From contig JAZUPA010000018.1 of NCBI GenBank assembly GCA_045604945.1, positions 1 to 38,314 on the forward strand: a stretch of 38,314 nt of DNA, in the 5' to 3' direction. Below are positions 1 to 7,306 of this stretch, in pieces. The position numbers and the translations under genes are program-made. Source of the stretch: JAISGQ01 sp045604945. GTDB taxonomy: Bacteria > Bacillota > Clostridia > Oscillospirales > Acutalibacteraceae. Under the pieces are notes generated by a model that did no database searches, had not been told where the DNA came from, and saw nothing but the letters and a program-made list of their open reading frames with translations. Numbering within the stretch: position 1 is the first letter of the stretch; each line of letters starts with the position of its first letter.

Positions 1-905
1 GCAGCGGAGAGGATGGTGCCTATGGGATTTGCAGTGTCGGTACCTGCAATGTCGGGTGCAGAGCCGTGAATGGGCTCATAGAGTCCGCAGGATGTCGCAC
101 CGAGACTGGAGGAAGGAATCATGCCGATAGAGCCTGTAATCATAGAAGCCTCATCAGAAAGTATATCTCCAAACATATTCTCAGTGACGATAACATCAAA
201 CTGAGAGGGGTCTTTGACTATCTGCATGGCGCAGTTGTCAACCAGCATATCAGAGAGAGTTACATCAGGGTAATCTGCAGCTATCCTGTGCATAACCTTT
301 TTCCAGAGACGGCTTGAATCAAGCACATTGCTTTTTTCAACAGAGCAAAGCATGCCGCGTCTTCTGCGGGCAGTCTCAAAGCCGATGCGTCCGATTCGCT
401 CTATCTCCTTTTCATTATACATCAGTATGTCAACTGCTGTATTTTCGCCGTCGATAACCTCGGTTTTGTGCTCGCCGAAGTAAATTCCGCCGATAAGCTC
501 ACGGACGATTATAAAGTCAATTCCCTTGTCAACTATTGACTTGCGCAGAGGGGATGCATCGCTGAGCTGATGCCAGATTTTTGCAGGACGGTTGTTTGAA
601 TACACGCCCATTCCGGCGCGAAGGCGCAGAAGACCCTTTTCAGGGCGCATATGTCCGGGAACATCGTTCCACTTGTTGCCGCCTACAGCACCGAGAAGAA
701 CACTGTCCGATTCAATGCATTTTTTCAGCTCTGCTTCGGGAAGAGGGTCGCCGTACTTATCGATGGCGCAGCCGCCCATATCAACATCGATAAAATTGAA
801 GGCATGACCGTAAAGTTCTGATACTTTACACAGAACCTTCAGTGCCTGCGCGACAATTTCGGGACCTATGCCGTCGCCGCGGATTACAGCTATGTTTTTA
901 GTCAT
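1..905 (-). CDS. leuB: 3-isopropylmalate dehydrogenase LeuB, cut by the left edge
   Basis: This enzyme oxidises and decarboxylates 3-isopropylmalate with NAD in the third step of leucine synthesis in the cytoplasm. Translating the minus strand from 905 gives a start MTKNIAVIRGDGIGPEIV, typical of isocitrate/isopropylmalate dehydrogenases. Further on come a conserved LLGAVGGNKW segment, a RELIGGIYFG segment and the metal/substrate stretch VTENMFGDILSDEASM. The last visible residues (PIHGSAPDIAGTDTANPIG) belong to the C-terminal part, so about 301 of roughly 355 residues are present and the 3' end lies outside the window. The ATG at 903-905 follows an AAGAAGG ribosome site and overlaps the end of leuD by 8 bases, so it is the last visible gene of the leucine operon. 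Identity is secure. Confidence 0.95.
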   Translation of the reverse strand, partial: MTKNIAVIRGDGIGPEIVAQALKVLCKVSELYGHAFNFIDVDMGGCAIDKYGDPLPEAELKKCIESDSVLLGAVGGNKWNDVPGHMRPEKGLLRLRAGMGVYSNNRPAKIWHQLSDASPLRKSIVDKGIDFIIVRELIGGIYFGEHKTEVIDGENTAVDILMYNEKEIERIGRIGFETARRRRGMLCSVEKSNVLDSSRLWKKVMHRIAADYPDVTLSDMLVDNCAMQIVKDPSQFDVIVTENMFGDILSDEASMITGSIGMIPSSSLGATSCGLYEPIHGSAPDIAGTDTANPIGTILSA

Positions 906-1395
906 TGCTTTTGCCTTCTTTCAGTGATTTGAGCAGACCGCCGCTTGTGATTATGTTCTGAATAAAGGGAGGGAAAGGCTGGGCAGAATAGGATTTTCCT
1001 GTAGTGATATCGGTAATGATACCTGTATCAAAATCCACCGAAACCTCATCTCCCGCATTGATTTCATCGGCAGCCTGCTCGCATTCGAGAATAGGCAGAC
1101 CGATATTGATTGCATTGCGGTAGAAAATCCGTGCAAAGCTTTTAGCAATAACGCAGCCTGTGCCGCAGGTTTTTATAACAAGAGGAGCATGCTCACGGGA
1201 TGAGCCGCAGCCGAAATTCCAGCCTGCGACAATAACATCGCCTGCTTTGACCTCCTTGACGAAGTCTGCATCTATATCTTCCATGCAGTGCAGAGCCAGC
1301 TCTGCGGCATTGGGAGTGTTGAGATAACGTGCAGGGATTATTACATCGGTATCAACGTTATCAGGATATTTGAAAACCTTACCTTGTGTGTTCAT
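898..1395 (-). CDS. leuD: 3-isopropylmalate dehydratase small subunit LeuD
   Basis: LeuD pairs with LeuC to isomerise 2-isopropylmalate to 3-isopropylmalate. At 165 aa it matches the short, stand-alone small subunit of bacteria and archaea. The swivel-domain signature WNFGCGSSREHAPL is present near residue 60, preceded by the N-terminal motif DNVDTDVIIPARYL. The start codon shares one base with the leuC stop (TAATG arrangement at 1393-1397), and the stop overlaps the leuB start, which indicates tight translational coupling. Nothing unusual is seen. Confidence 0.96.
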   Translation of the reverse strand: MNTQGKVFKYPDNVDTDVIIPARYLNTPNAAELALHCMEDIDADFVKEVKAGDVIVAGWNFGCGSSREHAPLVIKTCGTGCVIAKSFARIFYRNAINIGLPILECEQAADEINAGDEVSVDFDTGIITDITTGKSYSAQPFPPFIQNIITSGGLLKSLKEGKSND

Positions 1396-2657
1396 TATCT
1401 GTTCTCCTTGTATTCTGTAATATATCCTGTCAGAGCACTTGCAGCTGCAGTTGCGGGGGAGGCGAGATAAACCTCGCTGTCAACATGACCCATTCTGCCG
1501 ACAAAGTTACGGTTTGTGGTAGCAATGCATCTTTCTCCTGCAGCCAGAATGCCCATATAGCCGCCGAGACAGGGACCGCAGGTGGGGGTGGAAACAACAG
1601 CACCTGCGTCGATAAAAGCAGTGTACCAGCCGCGCTCAACACATTCGCGCAGTATCTTCATGGTTGCAGGGATAATTATGCATCTGACACCGTCAGCGAT
1701 TTTGCCGCCTTTGATAATATTGTAAGCTGCTTCCATATCTTCAAGTCTGCCGTTGGTGCAGCTTCCGATAACAACCTGGTCGATTTTTATATCGGAAAGC
1801 TCACTTGCCCTGCGTGTATTTTCGGGAAGGTGAGGACAGGCTACAGTGGGAACGATTGAAGAGAGATCAATGTCAATGACCTGCTCGTACTCAGCGTCCT
1901 CGTCAGCTTCGTATATAACAGGAGTGCGCTCGCAGCGCCCTTCCATATATTCAATGGTCTTTTTGTCAACAGGGAAGATGCCGTTTTTTGCACCTGCCTC
2001 AATTGCCATGTTGCATATACAGAGCCTGTCATCCATAGAAAGACTGCTGACGCCGTCACCTGTAAATTCCATGCTCTTATAGAGAGCGCCGTCGACGCCG
2101 ATCATGCCGATGATGGTAAGGATAACATCCTTGCCGCTGCAATTGGAGCTGAGAGTACCTGTGAGATTGAACTTGATTGCAGAGGGGACCTTGAACCATG
2201 CCATGCCTGTAGCCATACCTGCAGCCATATCCGTAGAGCCGACGCCTGTGGAAAATGCGCCGAGAGCGCCGTAGGTGCAGGTGTGGCTGTCTGCGCCTAT
2301 AATACAGTCGCCTGCAGTGACAACACCCTGTTCAGGGAGCAGAGCATGTTCAATGCCCATTTTGCCAACATCGTAAAAGTGACTTACGCAGTGAGTGCAG
2401 GCAAATTCGCGGCAGGTTTTTGACTGCTCAGCAGCCTTTATATCCTTGTTTGGTACAAAGTGGTCAAGGACAATTGCAATGCGGTCCTTGTCAAAGACAG
2501 AATCAAAACCTGCCTTTTTGAACTCGTTTACGGCAACAGGAGTGGTTATGTCGTTGCCGAGAACTATATCGAGTCTGGCGTTTATAAGCTGACCTGCAGT
2601 AACATTATCAAGTCCTGCATGAGCAGCAAGAATTTTCTGAGTTAGTGTCATTCCCAT
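1395..2657 (-). CDS. leuC: 3-isopropylmalate dehydratase large subunit LeuC
   Basis: This is the iron-sulphur subunit of isopropylmalate isomerase, an aconitase-superfamily enzyme. It is 420 aa, the shorter archaeal/clostridial form rather than the ~465-aa enterobacterial form. Cluster ligands are visible as the cysteine in GSCTNGRLEDM and the pair in TPTCGPCLGGYMG. The GADSHTCTYGALGAFSTGVG segment is the other family hallmark. The ATG at 2657 is chosen because GGAGG, inside the last codons of leuA, sits about 8 bases upstream; a second ATG two codons later is also possible. The gene starts one base after the leuA stop and overlaps the leuD start by one base, so it is internal to the leuACDB operon. 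Confidence 0.96.
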   Translation of the reverse strand: MGMTLTQKILAAHAGLDNVTAGQLINARLDIVLGNDITTPVAVNEFKKAGFDSVFDKDRIAIVLDHFVPNKDIKAAEQSKTCREFACTHCVSHFYDVGKMGIEHALLPEQGVVTAGDCIIGADSHTCTYGALGAFSTGVGSTDMAAGMATGMAWFKVPSAIKFNLTGTLSSNCSGKDVILTIIGMIGVDGALYKSMEFTGDGVSSLSMDDRLCICNMAIEAGAKNGIFPVDKKTIEYMEGRCERTPVIYEADEDAEYEQVIDIDLSSIVPTVACPHLPENTRRASELSDIKIDQVVIGSCTNGRLEDMEAAYNIIKGGKIADGVRCIIIPATMKILRECVERGWYTAFIDAGAVVSTPTCGPCLGGYMGILAAGERCIATTNRNFVGRMGHVDSEVYLASPATAAASALTGYITEYKENR

Positions 2658-2658
2658 T

Positions 2659-4329
2659 TCAGTTTCCTCCCTTTGTCATGTTGTGGAATGCGCTGAGCAG
2701 AGCATTGATACCTGCGTGGATAATATCGGTGTCAGTGCCTGCACCCCAGTACATATTACCGTCCTTGTCTTCGATTCCGATATAAGCCGCAGCGACGCTT
2801 CCGGAGCCGCTGCCCTGCATGCTGTGCTCAGAGTATACCTGAAGGGTGTATTCGGTGTTGGTAAACGCCTTGAGCGCATTGTTGACGGCGTTGAGTGAAC
2901 CGTTTCCTGTTGCGCGGACGGAAGAAGGCTCGCCGTCCTTCATAAAGACTATATCGGCAATGACGTTCTTTTCCTTGCGGTAGAAGTGAACATCAGATAC
3001 AGAAATCATTGAATCGTGAAGGAAATAATGCTCTTTGAATATATCCAGAATATCCGAAACCTTGAGTTCTCTGTGCTGATGGTCGGAAATATCCTTGCAG
3101 AGATTTCGCAGGTCATTGCGCATGCCTGAGGGCAGCGAATAACCGTAATTCTGTTCGAGCAGATAAGCAATTCCGCCCTTGCCGCTCTGGGAATTGACCC
3201 TTATTACATCCGCATCATAGGTTCTGTTGATGTCGTGAGGGTCTATGGGGATATAAGGAACGCTCCAGTAGCGGCTGTCCTTTTCCTGCCTGTATTTCAT
3301 ACCCTTTGCAATGGCATCCTGATGACTGCCCGAGAAGGCGGCAAATACCAGAGCACCGGCATAGGGAGCGCGCTCATAAACGTGCATACGGGTGCATTTT
3401 TCATATTTTTCAACAAGGTCGGGGATATTTGAAAAATCAAGCCCGGGATCAACGCCGTGGGAATACATATTCATTGCAAGAGTGATTATATCAACATTTC
3501 CCGTTCTCTCGCCGTTTCCGAAAAGAGTACCTTCCACGCGGTCAGCGCCCGCCAGAAGGGCAAGCTCGGTATCTGCAACACCCGTGCCGCGGTCGTTGTG
3601 AGGGTGGAGAGAGAGGGTGACATGCTCGCGGTATCTGAGGTTTTCGCTCATGTATTCAACCTGTGAAGCATAAACGTGGGGAAGGCTCATCTCCACAGTA
3701 ACAGGGAGATTGATGATTACATTGTTTGTTTCAGACGGCTCAAGCACGTCGAGAACCGCGTTGCATACCTCAAGAGCGTATTCAGGCTCTGTGCCTGTAA
3801 AGCTTTCGGGAGAATATTCAAAACGGAAGTTGCCTTGGTATTCTGCGGCAAGCTTTTTCACAAGCTTCGCACCGTCGACCGCAATCTGCTTTATCTCTTC
3901 CTTGGACATGCGGAAGACCTGCTCACGCTGAGCAACGCTGACAGAATTATAGAAATGGATGATCGCGTGGGGAGCGCCCTTGCAGGCGTCAAAAGTCTTT
4001 CTGATAATATGCTCGCGGCATTGAGTGAGCACCTGAACAGAGACATCATCGGGGATCATGTTCTTGTCGATAAGAGTGCGCAGAAATTCATACTCGGTTT
4101 CTGAGGCAGCAGGGAAGCCCACCTCGATTTCCTTGAAGCCGACATCCAGAAGAACCTTGTAGTATTCAAGCTTTTCCTCAAGACTCATGGGAATGACAAG
4201 ACTCTGATTGCCGTCGCGCATATCGACGCTGCACCAGATGGGAGCCTTCTCAATATGGTCCCTTGTGACCCACTTTGTGTGATTTCCCGGAGCAGGGAAA
4301 TAACCGACTTTGTATTTACTTGCATCCAT
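2659..4329 (-). CDS. leuA: 2-isopropylmalate synthase LeuA (long form)
   Basis: LeuA condenses acetyl-CoA with 2-oxoisovalerate, the committed step of leucine synthesis. The 556-aa protein begins with a DRE-TIM barrel: WCSVDMRDGNQ near residues 32-42 carries the metal/catalytic residues, HPHNDRGTG near 243 carries the metal-binding histidines, and GNGERTGNVD lies near 275. The C-terminal ~120 residues resemble the LeuA regulatory domain that binds leucine. Length and sequence fit the long LeuA class also found in actinobacteria and fungi rather than the classic ~510-aa LeuA. The ATG has an AAGGAG site upstream. It is the first gene of the operon and lies directly behind a T-box leader, so expression should rise when uncharged tRNA-Leu accumulates. 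Confidence 0.95.
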   Translation of the reverse strand: MDASKYKVGYFPAPGNHTKWVTRDHIEKAPIWCSVDMRDGNQSLVIPMSLEEKLEYYKVLLDVGFKEIEVGFPAASETEYEFLRTLIDKNMIPDDVSVQVLTQCREHIIRKTFDACKGAPHAIIHFYNSVSVAQREQVFRMSKEEIKQIAVDGAKLVKKLAAEYQGNFRFEYSPESFTGTEPEYALEVCNAVLDVLEPSETNNVIINLPVTVEMSLPHVYASQVEYMSENLRYREHVTLSLHPHNDRGTGVADTELALLAGADRVEGTLFGNGERTGNVDIITLAMNMYSHGVDPGLDFSNIPDLVEKYEKCTRMHVYERAPYAGALVFAAFSGSHQDAIAKGMKYRQEKDSRYWSVPYIPIDPHDINRTYDADVIRVNSQSGKGGIAYLLEQNYGYSLPSGMRNDLRNLCKDISDHQHRELKVSDILDIFKEHYFLHDSMISVSDVHFYRKEKNVIADIVFMKDGEPSSVRATGNGSLNAVNNALKAFTNTEYTLQVYSEHSMQGSGSGSVAAAYIGIEDKDGNMYWGAGTDTDIIHAGINALLSAFHNMTKGGN

Positions 4330-4381
4330 TATACAACACTCCTTGGAATAAGGCTACAAAAAAGCCACGATTAAATTAAAA

Positions 4382-4415
4382 CACCCGTCCCAAAGCTTAT
4401 GCTTTGAGACGGGTG
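4382..4415 (-). terminator. T-box terminator hairpin of the leu leader
   Basis: On the minus strand a nearly perfect 15-bp stem with a short loop (CACCCGTC...GACGGGTG ends) is followed by TTTTAATTT. It lies between the T-box sequence and leuA. It is the expected intrinsic terminator, avoided when uncharged tRNA stabilises the antiterminator. Confidence 0.88.
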
Positions 4416-4640
4416 TGAATATACACTCGCGGTACCACTCAAATTGCGATAAAATCGCCACTCTTCGAGATCTGACAATCTCTATGCACTGACGCAGCAT
4501 CCTCGGGAAACCGCTACTGATATCATTACTTTCACAGTCTCCGGCTCAGAAGGGAGAGGTCATTGGGGTAAATTTTACCGATTCGCAGCGAACATCGGCT
4601 CTCTGAAAAAACTTAATCCCGACTTTCTTCGTCACAGCCT
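4416..4640 (-). promoter_or_regulatory. T-box riboswitch upstream of leuA, probably specific for tRNA-Leu
   Basis: The minus strand carries the T-box core GTGGTACCGCG at 4438-4428, just before the terminator hairpin. Upstream is a Stem I-like region with an AGAGAGCCGAT segment and an apical stem CCGAT...ATCGG at 4598-4578. A CTC triplet at 4558-4556, followed by a CTTCTGAGCC segment resembling the conserved strand after the specifier loop, is the best specifier candidate and would fit leucine. The triplet assignment was made by eye and is less secure than the T-box itself. The leucine genes downstream agree with it. Confidence 0.85.
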
Positions 4641-4661
4641 TTATATTTGATTGTTAAAAAG

Positions 4662-4690
4662 ATTTTAGCACTATAAAGCGCGAATGTCAA
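4662..4690 (-). promoter_or_regulatory. Promoter of the leuACDB operon
   Basis: A perfect -35 box TTGACA (4690-4685) is separated by 17 bases from TAAAAT (4667-4662). Transcription would begin near 4655, just ahead of the T-box leader. Confidence 0.85.
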
Positions 4691-4703
4691 GAGGTATCGG
4701 CGT

Positions 4704-4737
4704 AAAAAACACCTCCTGCAGTTATATGCAGGAGGTG
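4704..4737 (-). terminator. Intrinsic terminator after the lipoprotein gene
   Basis: An 11-bp perfect stem (CACCTCCTGCA and its complement, 4710-4737) with a 6-base loop is followed on the minus strand by TTTTTT. It separates the lipoprotein gene from the leu promoter. Confidence 0.88.
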
Positions 4738-4745
4738 CAAAGCGG

Positions 4746-5384
4746 TCAGCCGTTCATGATATCGGCACTGAGAGCGACGATATTTGAAATGATCATATCT
4801 TCATATGTGCCGATGGTTTCGGTGTCCTCTGTAATTATCAGAGCAGGAAATCTTGCTCCGAATTCTGAAGAATCAACACCGATAGTGACAAGAGCCTCAA
4901 GAATCAGCAGGTCATTGTCAGAAAGACCGTCGGTGGGATAATTTCTGGCGCCGAAGCTCCAGGCGCGGATATTGTTGAGAACTTTTGAAAAGCCTGTGTC
5001 AGCAGAAATAAGATCAACAGTTGAGAAGGAAGAAAGACTATCCTTCATCGCAGAAAGCTCAGCGTTGAGAGCGGCAATTTCAAGAAGCTTTTCGTTTGCC
5101 ATGGCGGAAAAATCCCCGGAAGGGACCACAGCCCAGCAGTTGTAGACCACAGAAGGATTCTCCGGTACTGTGTAGTTGGCAATATCGTCGGTGTTTACCG
5201 AATGGTCGGGGATAACAGAGATATCTGCGGATATGTCAGAATCGCTCGCGGTGTCTGCAGTCTCCTCAGTAAGCCCGAAATTCTTTTTTGTAAGGTCAAA
5301 ATTGCTCCAGTCAATATCACAGGAGCAGGCGGAAAGTGATAGTATGAAAACAAGAACCAGTAAAAGTGAGATAAAACGCTTCAT
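4746..5384 (-). CDS. Putative lipoprotein of unknown function
   Basis: The 212-aa product starts with a lipoprotein signal: MKRF, a hydrophobic stretch and a lipobox ending LSAC near residue 20, directly followed by SC. It should therefore be anchored to the outer face of the membrane after Lgt/Lsp processing. The mature part is acidic at first (linker rich in D, S and T) and then a predicted helical domain with no motif that I recognise. The ATG at 5384 is preferred over an in-frame TTG at 5399 because a G-rich ribosome site (GGGGGC) lies 8 bases before it. The gene has its own promoter and terminator, so it is probably monocistronic. Function cannot be assigned. Confidence 0.75.
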   Translation of the reverse strand: MKRFISLLLVLVFILSLSACSCDIDWSNFDLTKKNFGLTEETADTASDSDISADISVIPDHSVNTDDIANYTVPENPSVVYNCWAVVPSGDFSAMANEKLLEIAALNAELSAMKDSLSSFSTVDLISADTGFSKVLNNIRAWSFGARNYPTDGLSDNDLLILEALVTIGVDSSEFGARFPALIITEDTETIGTYEDMIISNIVALSADIMNG

Positions 5385-5415
5385 TATTTCAGCCCCCAAT
5401 ATATTTACTGAATAA

Positions 5416-5444
5416 ATACTAGCACAAATATATACAAATTACAA
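5416..5444 (-). promoter_or_regulatory. Promoter of the lipoprotein gene
   Basis: TTGTAA (5444-5439), a 17-base spacer and TAGTAT (5421-5416) lie upstream of the ATG at 5384. The match is moderate. Confidence 0.55.
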
Positions 5445-5454
5445 CAGCAGCCGA

Positions 5455-5865
5455 CTATTTAAGAGAGTCAATATAATTCTGAAGAATAACCACTGCTGCA
5501 ACTGCATCGACAACAGCCTTGCGCTTTTTGCCCCGGGTGTCTGTGGCATTGAGAGCAGTATGAGCGCAGACTGTTGAGCAGCGCTCATCGTACATAACCG
5601 TTTCAATACCTGTCCGCTCCCGTATCTGAGCGGCAATATCCAGCGCATTTTTTGCGCTTTCGCCCTGTGAGCCGTCCATGTTGAGAGGAAGTCCCACAAC
5701 TATCCGTTCCGCTCTGAGCTTTTCAGCCTGAGCGGCAATTTTTTCAACAAGCTTTGGAATATAGCTTTCAGTTATGACCTCAACGGGAGAAGCCAGGAAC
5801 ATTGTAGGGTCGCAGACTGCTATTCCCGTTCTTGCCTTGCCAAGGTCAACAGACATGATAATCAT
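5455..5865 (-). CDS. ruvX: RuvX/YqgF family pre-16S rRNA nuclease (putative Holliday junction resolvase)
   Basis: YqgF/RuvX proteins have an RNase H-like fold and mature the 5' end of 16S rRNA; they were first predicted as Holliday-junction resolvases. The 136-aa length is normal. The first catalytic Asp is in MSVDLGKARTGIAVCD, followed by the VGLPLNMDGSQG motif, YDERCSTV, and a final VDAVAAVVILQNYI segment with the last acidic residue. The ATG at 5865 follows a GGAGGG site; an in-frame ATG three codons later is a minor alternative. It begins 12 bases after the histidine phosphatase stop, so the two are co-transcribed. No clear terminator follows it. Confidence 0.92.
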   Translation of the reverse strand: MIIMSVDLGKARTGIAVCDPTMFLASPVEVITESYIPKLVEKIAAQAEKLRAERIVVGLPLNMDGSQGESAKNALDIAAQIRERTGIETVMYDERCSTVCAHTALNATDTRGKKRKAVVDAVAAVVILQNYIDSLK

Positions 5866-5877
5866 ACCGAGCCCTCC

Positions 5878-6561
5878 TTAATCATCATAAACAAGCTTGT
5901 CCCTGTTTTCCTTCTTCCACCAGGACTGACGGTTAAGGGTGGAAAGCTCATCGGAAAGGTGAGCGGAATCGCCCTCAAGAATGAGAGTGGGATTATCATT
6001 ATCGTCGAAATCGATTATGGATAAAGCGGTGTTGTCGCACCATTCAACATCGTTGAGGGATTCTATGGGAAGTCCCTTTACTCTGCACATAAGATTGCGG
6101 ATGGCGCAGCCGTGAGAAACCACCGCAACATGTCTGCCGCGGTTTTCTCTTACAATACTGAGTACCGCAGTGTATATGCGCTCATAAACCTCAGTCATAG
6201 CCTCGCCGTTTTCGGGGTGAAATTTCCAGGGCTCAAGGCTCCAATGGTAGGAGTCCTCGGGATAGAGAGTGGGGAAATCCGCCCATCTTTTGCCCTCCCA
6301 TACTCCGCCGTTTATCTCCATAAGGTCCTCGCGCTGGGTAATGCTGTAACCAAAATGCAGATTGACCGCTTCAGCGGTCTCCCTTGCGCGGGAGAGAGTG
6401 CTCGAATAGATCGCATCAAGAGGGTAATCCTTCATTCTTTCAGAGAGTCTTTTAAGCTGAGCCCGTCCGTTTTCACTGGGCAGCCCGTCGATATGTCCCT
6501 GAAAAGTTCTGTCTTTGTTTCCTGCCGCTTCGCAGTGTCTGATAATATAAATCCTCGTCAT
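5878..6561 (-). CDS. Histidine phosphatase family protein (phosphoglycerate mutase-like)
   Basis: This is a 227-aa cytoplasmic member of the phosphoglycerate mutase/broad-specificity phosphatase superfamily. The catalytic N-terminal motif reads IIRHCEAAGN, with RHC instead of the usual RHG. The second-site arginine lies in YSSTLSRARETAEA, and the second catalytic histidine in VVSHGCAIRNLM. Substrate cannot be deduced; relatives hydrolyse phosphosugars or small phosphate esters. The ATG at 6561 is chosen over an upstream in-frame ATG at 6636 because it has a GAAAGGA site and begins exactly where the family homology begins. The extra 25 codons fall inside a hairpin-rich leader. It is followed 12 bases later by ruvX. 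Confidence 0.87.
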   Translation of the reverse strand: MTRIYIIRHCEAAGNKDRTFQGHIDGLPSENGRAQLKRLSERMKDYPLDAIYSSTLSRARETAEAVNLHFGYSITQREDLMEINGGVWEGKRWADFPTLYPEDSYHWSLEPWKFHPENGEAMTEVYERIYTAVLSIVRENRGRHVAVVSHGCAIRNLMCRVKGLPIESLNDVEWCDNTALSIIDFDDNDNPTLILEGDSAHLSDELSTLNRQSWWKKENRDKLVYDD

Positions 6562-6735
6562 GGCAAATCCTTTCACGGCCTGTCCTTCAAACAGGCAATC
6601 GTTCTGCCGCCACAGAGATCGGGCGTGTGGCGGCATATTTTAAGCGTAGGGTGCGATACGGCAGATGCAGGAGCGCTGTAAAAGTACCCTTTCGCGATAG
6701 GTGAAAGCACCCGATGCTCCGACGGATGCTTCCTT
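6562..6735 (-). other. Hairpin-rich leader upstream of the phosphatase gene
   Basis: This stretch has no convincing gene. On the minus strand it forms at least two perfect hairpins. One has a 10-bp stem TGCCGCCACA/TGTGGCGGCA with an 11-base loop (6605-6635). The other is GCCTGT/ACAGGC near 6577-6595, close to the start codon. A third inverted pair, GCATCC/GGATGC-like, lies near 6711-6730. It could be a structured 5' UTR or a decayed intergenic repeat. No known riboswitch class was recognised. Confidence 0.5.
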
Positions 6736-6737
6736 AC

Positions 6738-6766
6738 ATATTATTCAGTTGATGTAAATTAAGTCA
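6738..6766 (-). promoter_or_regulatory. Possible promoter of the phosphatase-ruvX operon
   Basis: TGACTT (6766-6761), a 17-base spacer and TAATAT (6743-6738). The -35 match is weak; the position just upstream of the structured leader supports it. Confidence 0.4.
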
Positions 6767-6782
6767 CCCAAGACAGAGCAGT

Positions 6783-7124
6783 TTATTCCTGCTCCGCGTT
6801 ATCTGAAGCCTCGTTATCGGGTTCAGCATTTTCAGCTTCGGTATTTTCGGCTTTTTCATCTGCAGCAGCCTTTGTCTTTGCCTTTTCCTGAGAAAAGACA
6901 GTGAACATCCAGATAAGCATGATAACGGCAATACCGCGAAGAATCCAGCCGAGAACACTGACGACACCTGAATCCAGCAGTGCAGAAGCAGCATGATATC
7001 CGCCGTAGAGCAGGCAGAGAATACCCGCGCCGATAAACACCTTGTTTTCCTTAGCCATTCTCACAAAGAGAAGAACAGCAGCAATAACGCATACTCCGAT
7101 AAGAAAATAATCCTTTGATTCCAT
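6783..7124 (-). CDS. Small membrane protein with acidic C-terminal tail, unknown function
   Basis: The 113-aa product has about three hydrophobic segments: near residues 6-23, a second around 29-50, and a third around 57-78. A charged tail of about 30 residues rich in Glu, Ala, Asp and Asn follows. No family was recognised. The protein should sit in the cytoplasmic membrane; the orientation of the acidic tail is uncertain. The ATG at 7124 follows an AGAGGTG ribosome site and a strong promoter. No T-rich terminator follows the stop, so some transcripts may continue into the phosphatase gene about 220 bases downstream. Confidence 0.75.
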   Translation of the reverse strand: MESKDYFLIGVCVIAAVLLFVRMAKENKVFIGAGILCLLYGGYHAASALLDSGVVSVLGWILRGIAVIMLIWMFTVFSQEKAKTKAAADEKAENTEAENAEPDNEASDNAEQE

Positions 7125-7159
7125 AATGCACCTCTCAAAAAACAGTAATTATCCCCCTG

Positions 7160-7188
7160 ATTATACTCCTGCTTCGTTTTTTCGTCAA
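7160..7188 (-). promoter_or_regulatory. Promoter of the small membrane protein gene
   Basis: TTGACG (7188-7183), a 17-base spacer and a consensus TATAAT (7165-7160). Confidence 0.85.
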
Positions 7189-7240
7189 TCGCACAATTAA
7201 ATTACATCAGCAGAACATCAAAACTTTATGAAGTTTTGCG

Positions 7241-7269
7241 TTGATAGGATGCGGGAAATATGATATAAT
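7241..7269 (+). promoter_or_regulatory. Promoter of the zinc-ribbon protein/cls operon
   Basis: TTGATA (7241-7246), 17 bases, TATAAT (7264-7269). The -35 box coincides with an in-frame TTG that might otherwise be taken as the start of the following gene, which argues for the start at 7307. Confidence 0.87.
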
Positions 7270-7306
7270 CACTGATTATAAGACGAAATCTTCGGGGTGT
7301 ATTCAA

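Noticed and set aside
3676..4104. 142-codon frame antisense to leuA
   Set aside because: It lies inside a firmly identified gene with clear codon pressure on the other strand.
6562..6636. N-terminal extension of the histidine phosphatase by 25 codons
   Set aside because: The extra codons fall within a hairpin region, and the family motif IIRHCEA begins right after the ATG at 6561.
6776..6794. Hairpin over the stop codon of the small membrane protein gene as a terminator
   Set aside because: GAGCAG/CTGCTC is only 6 bp with no T run following.
7241..7306. In-frame TTG at 7241 as the start of the zinc-ribbon protein
   Set aside because: It coincides with the -35 box of a consensus promoter, and the zinc-ribbon homology starts at 7307 behind a ribosome site.
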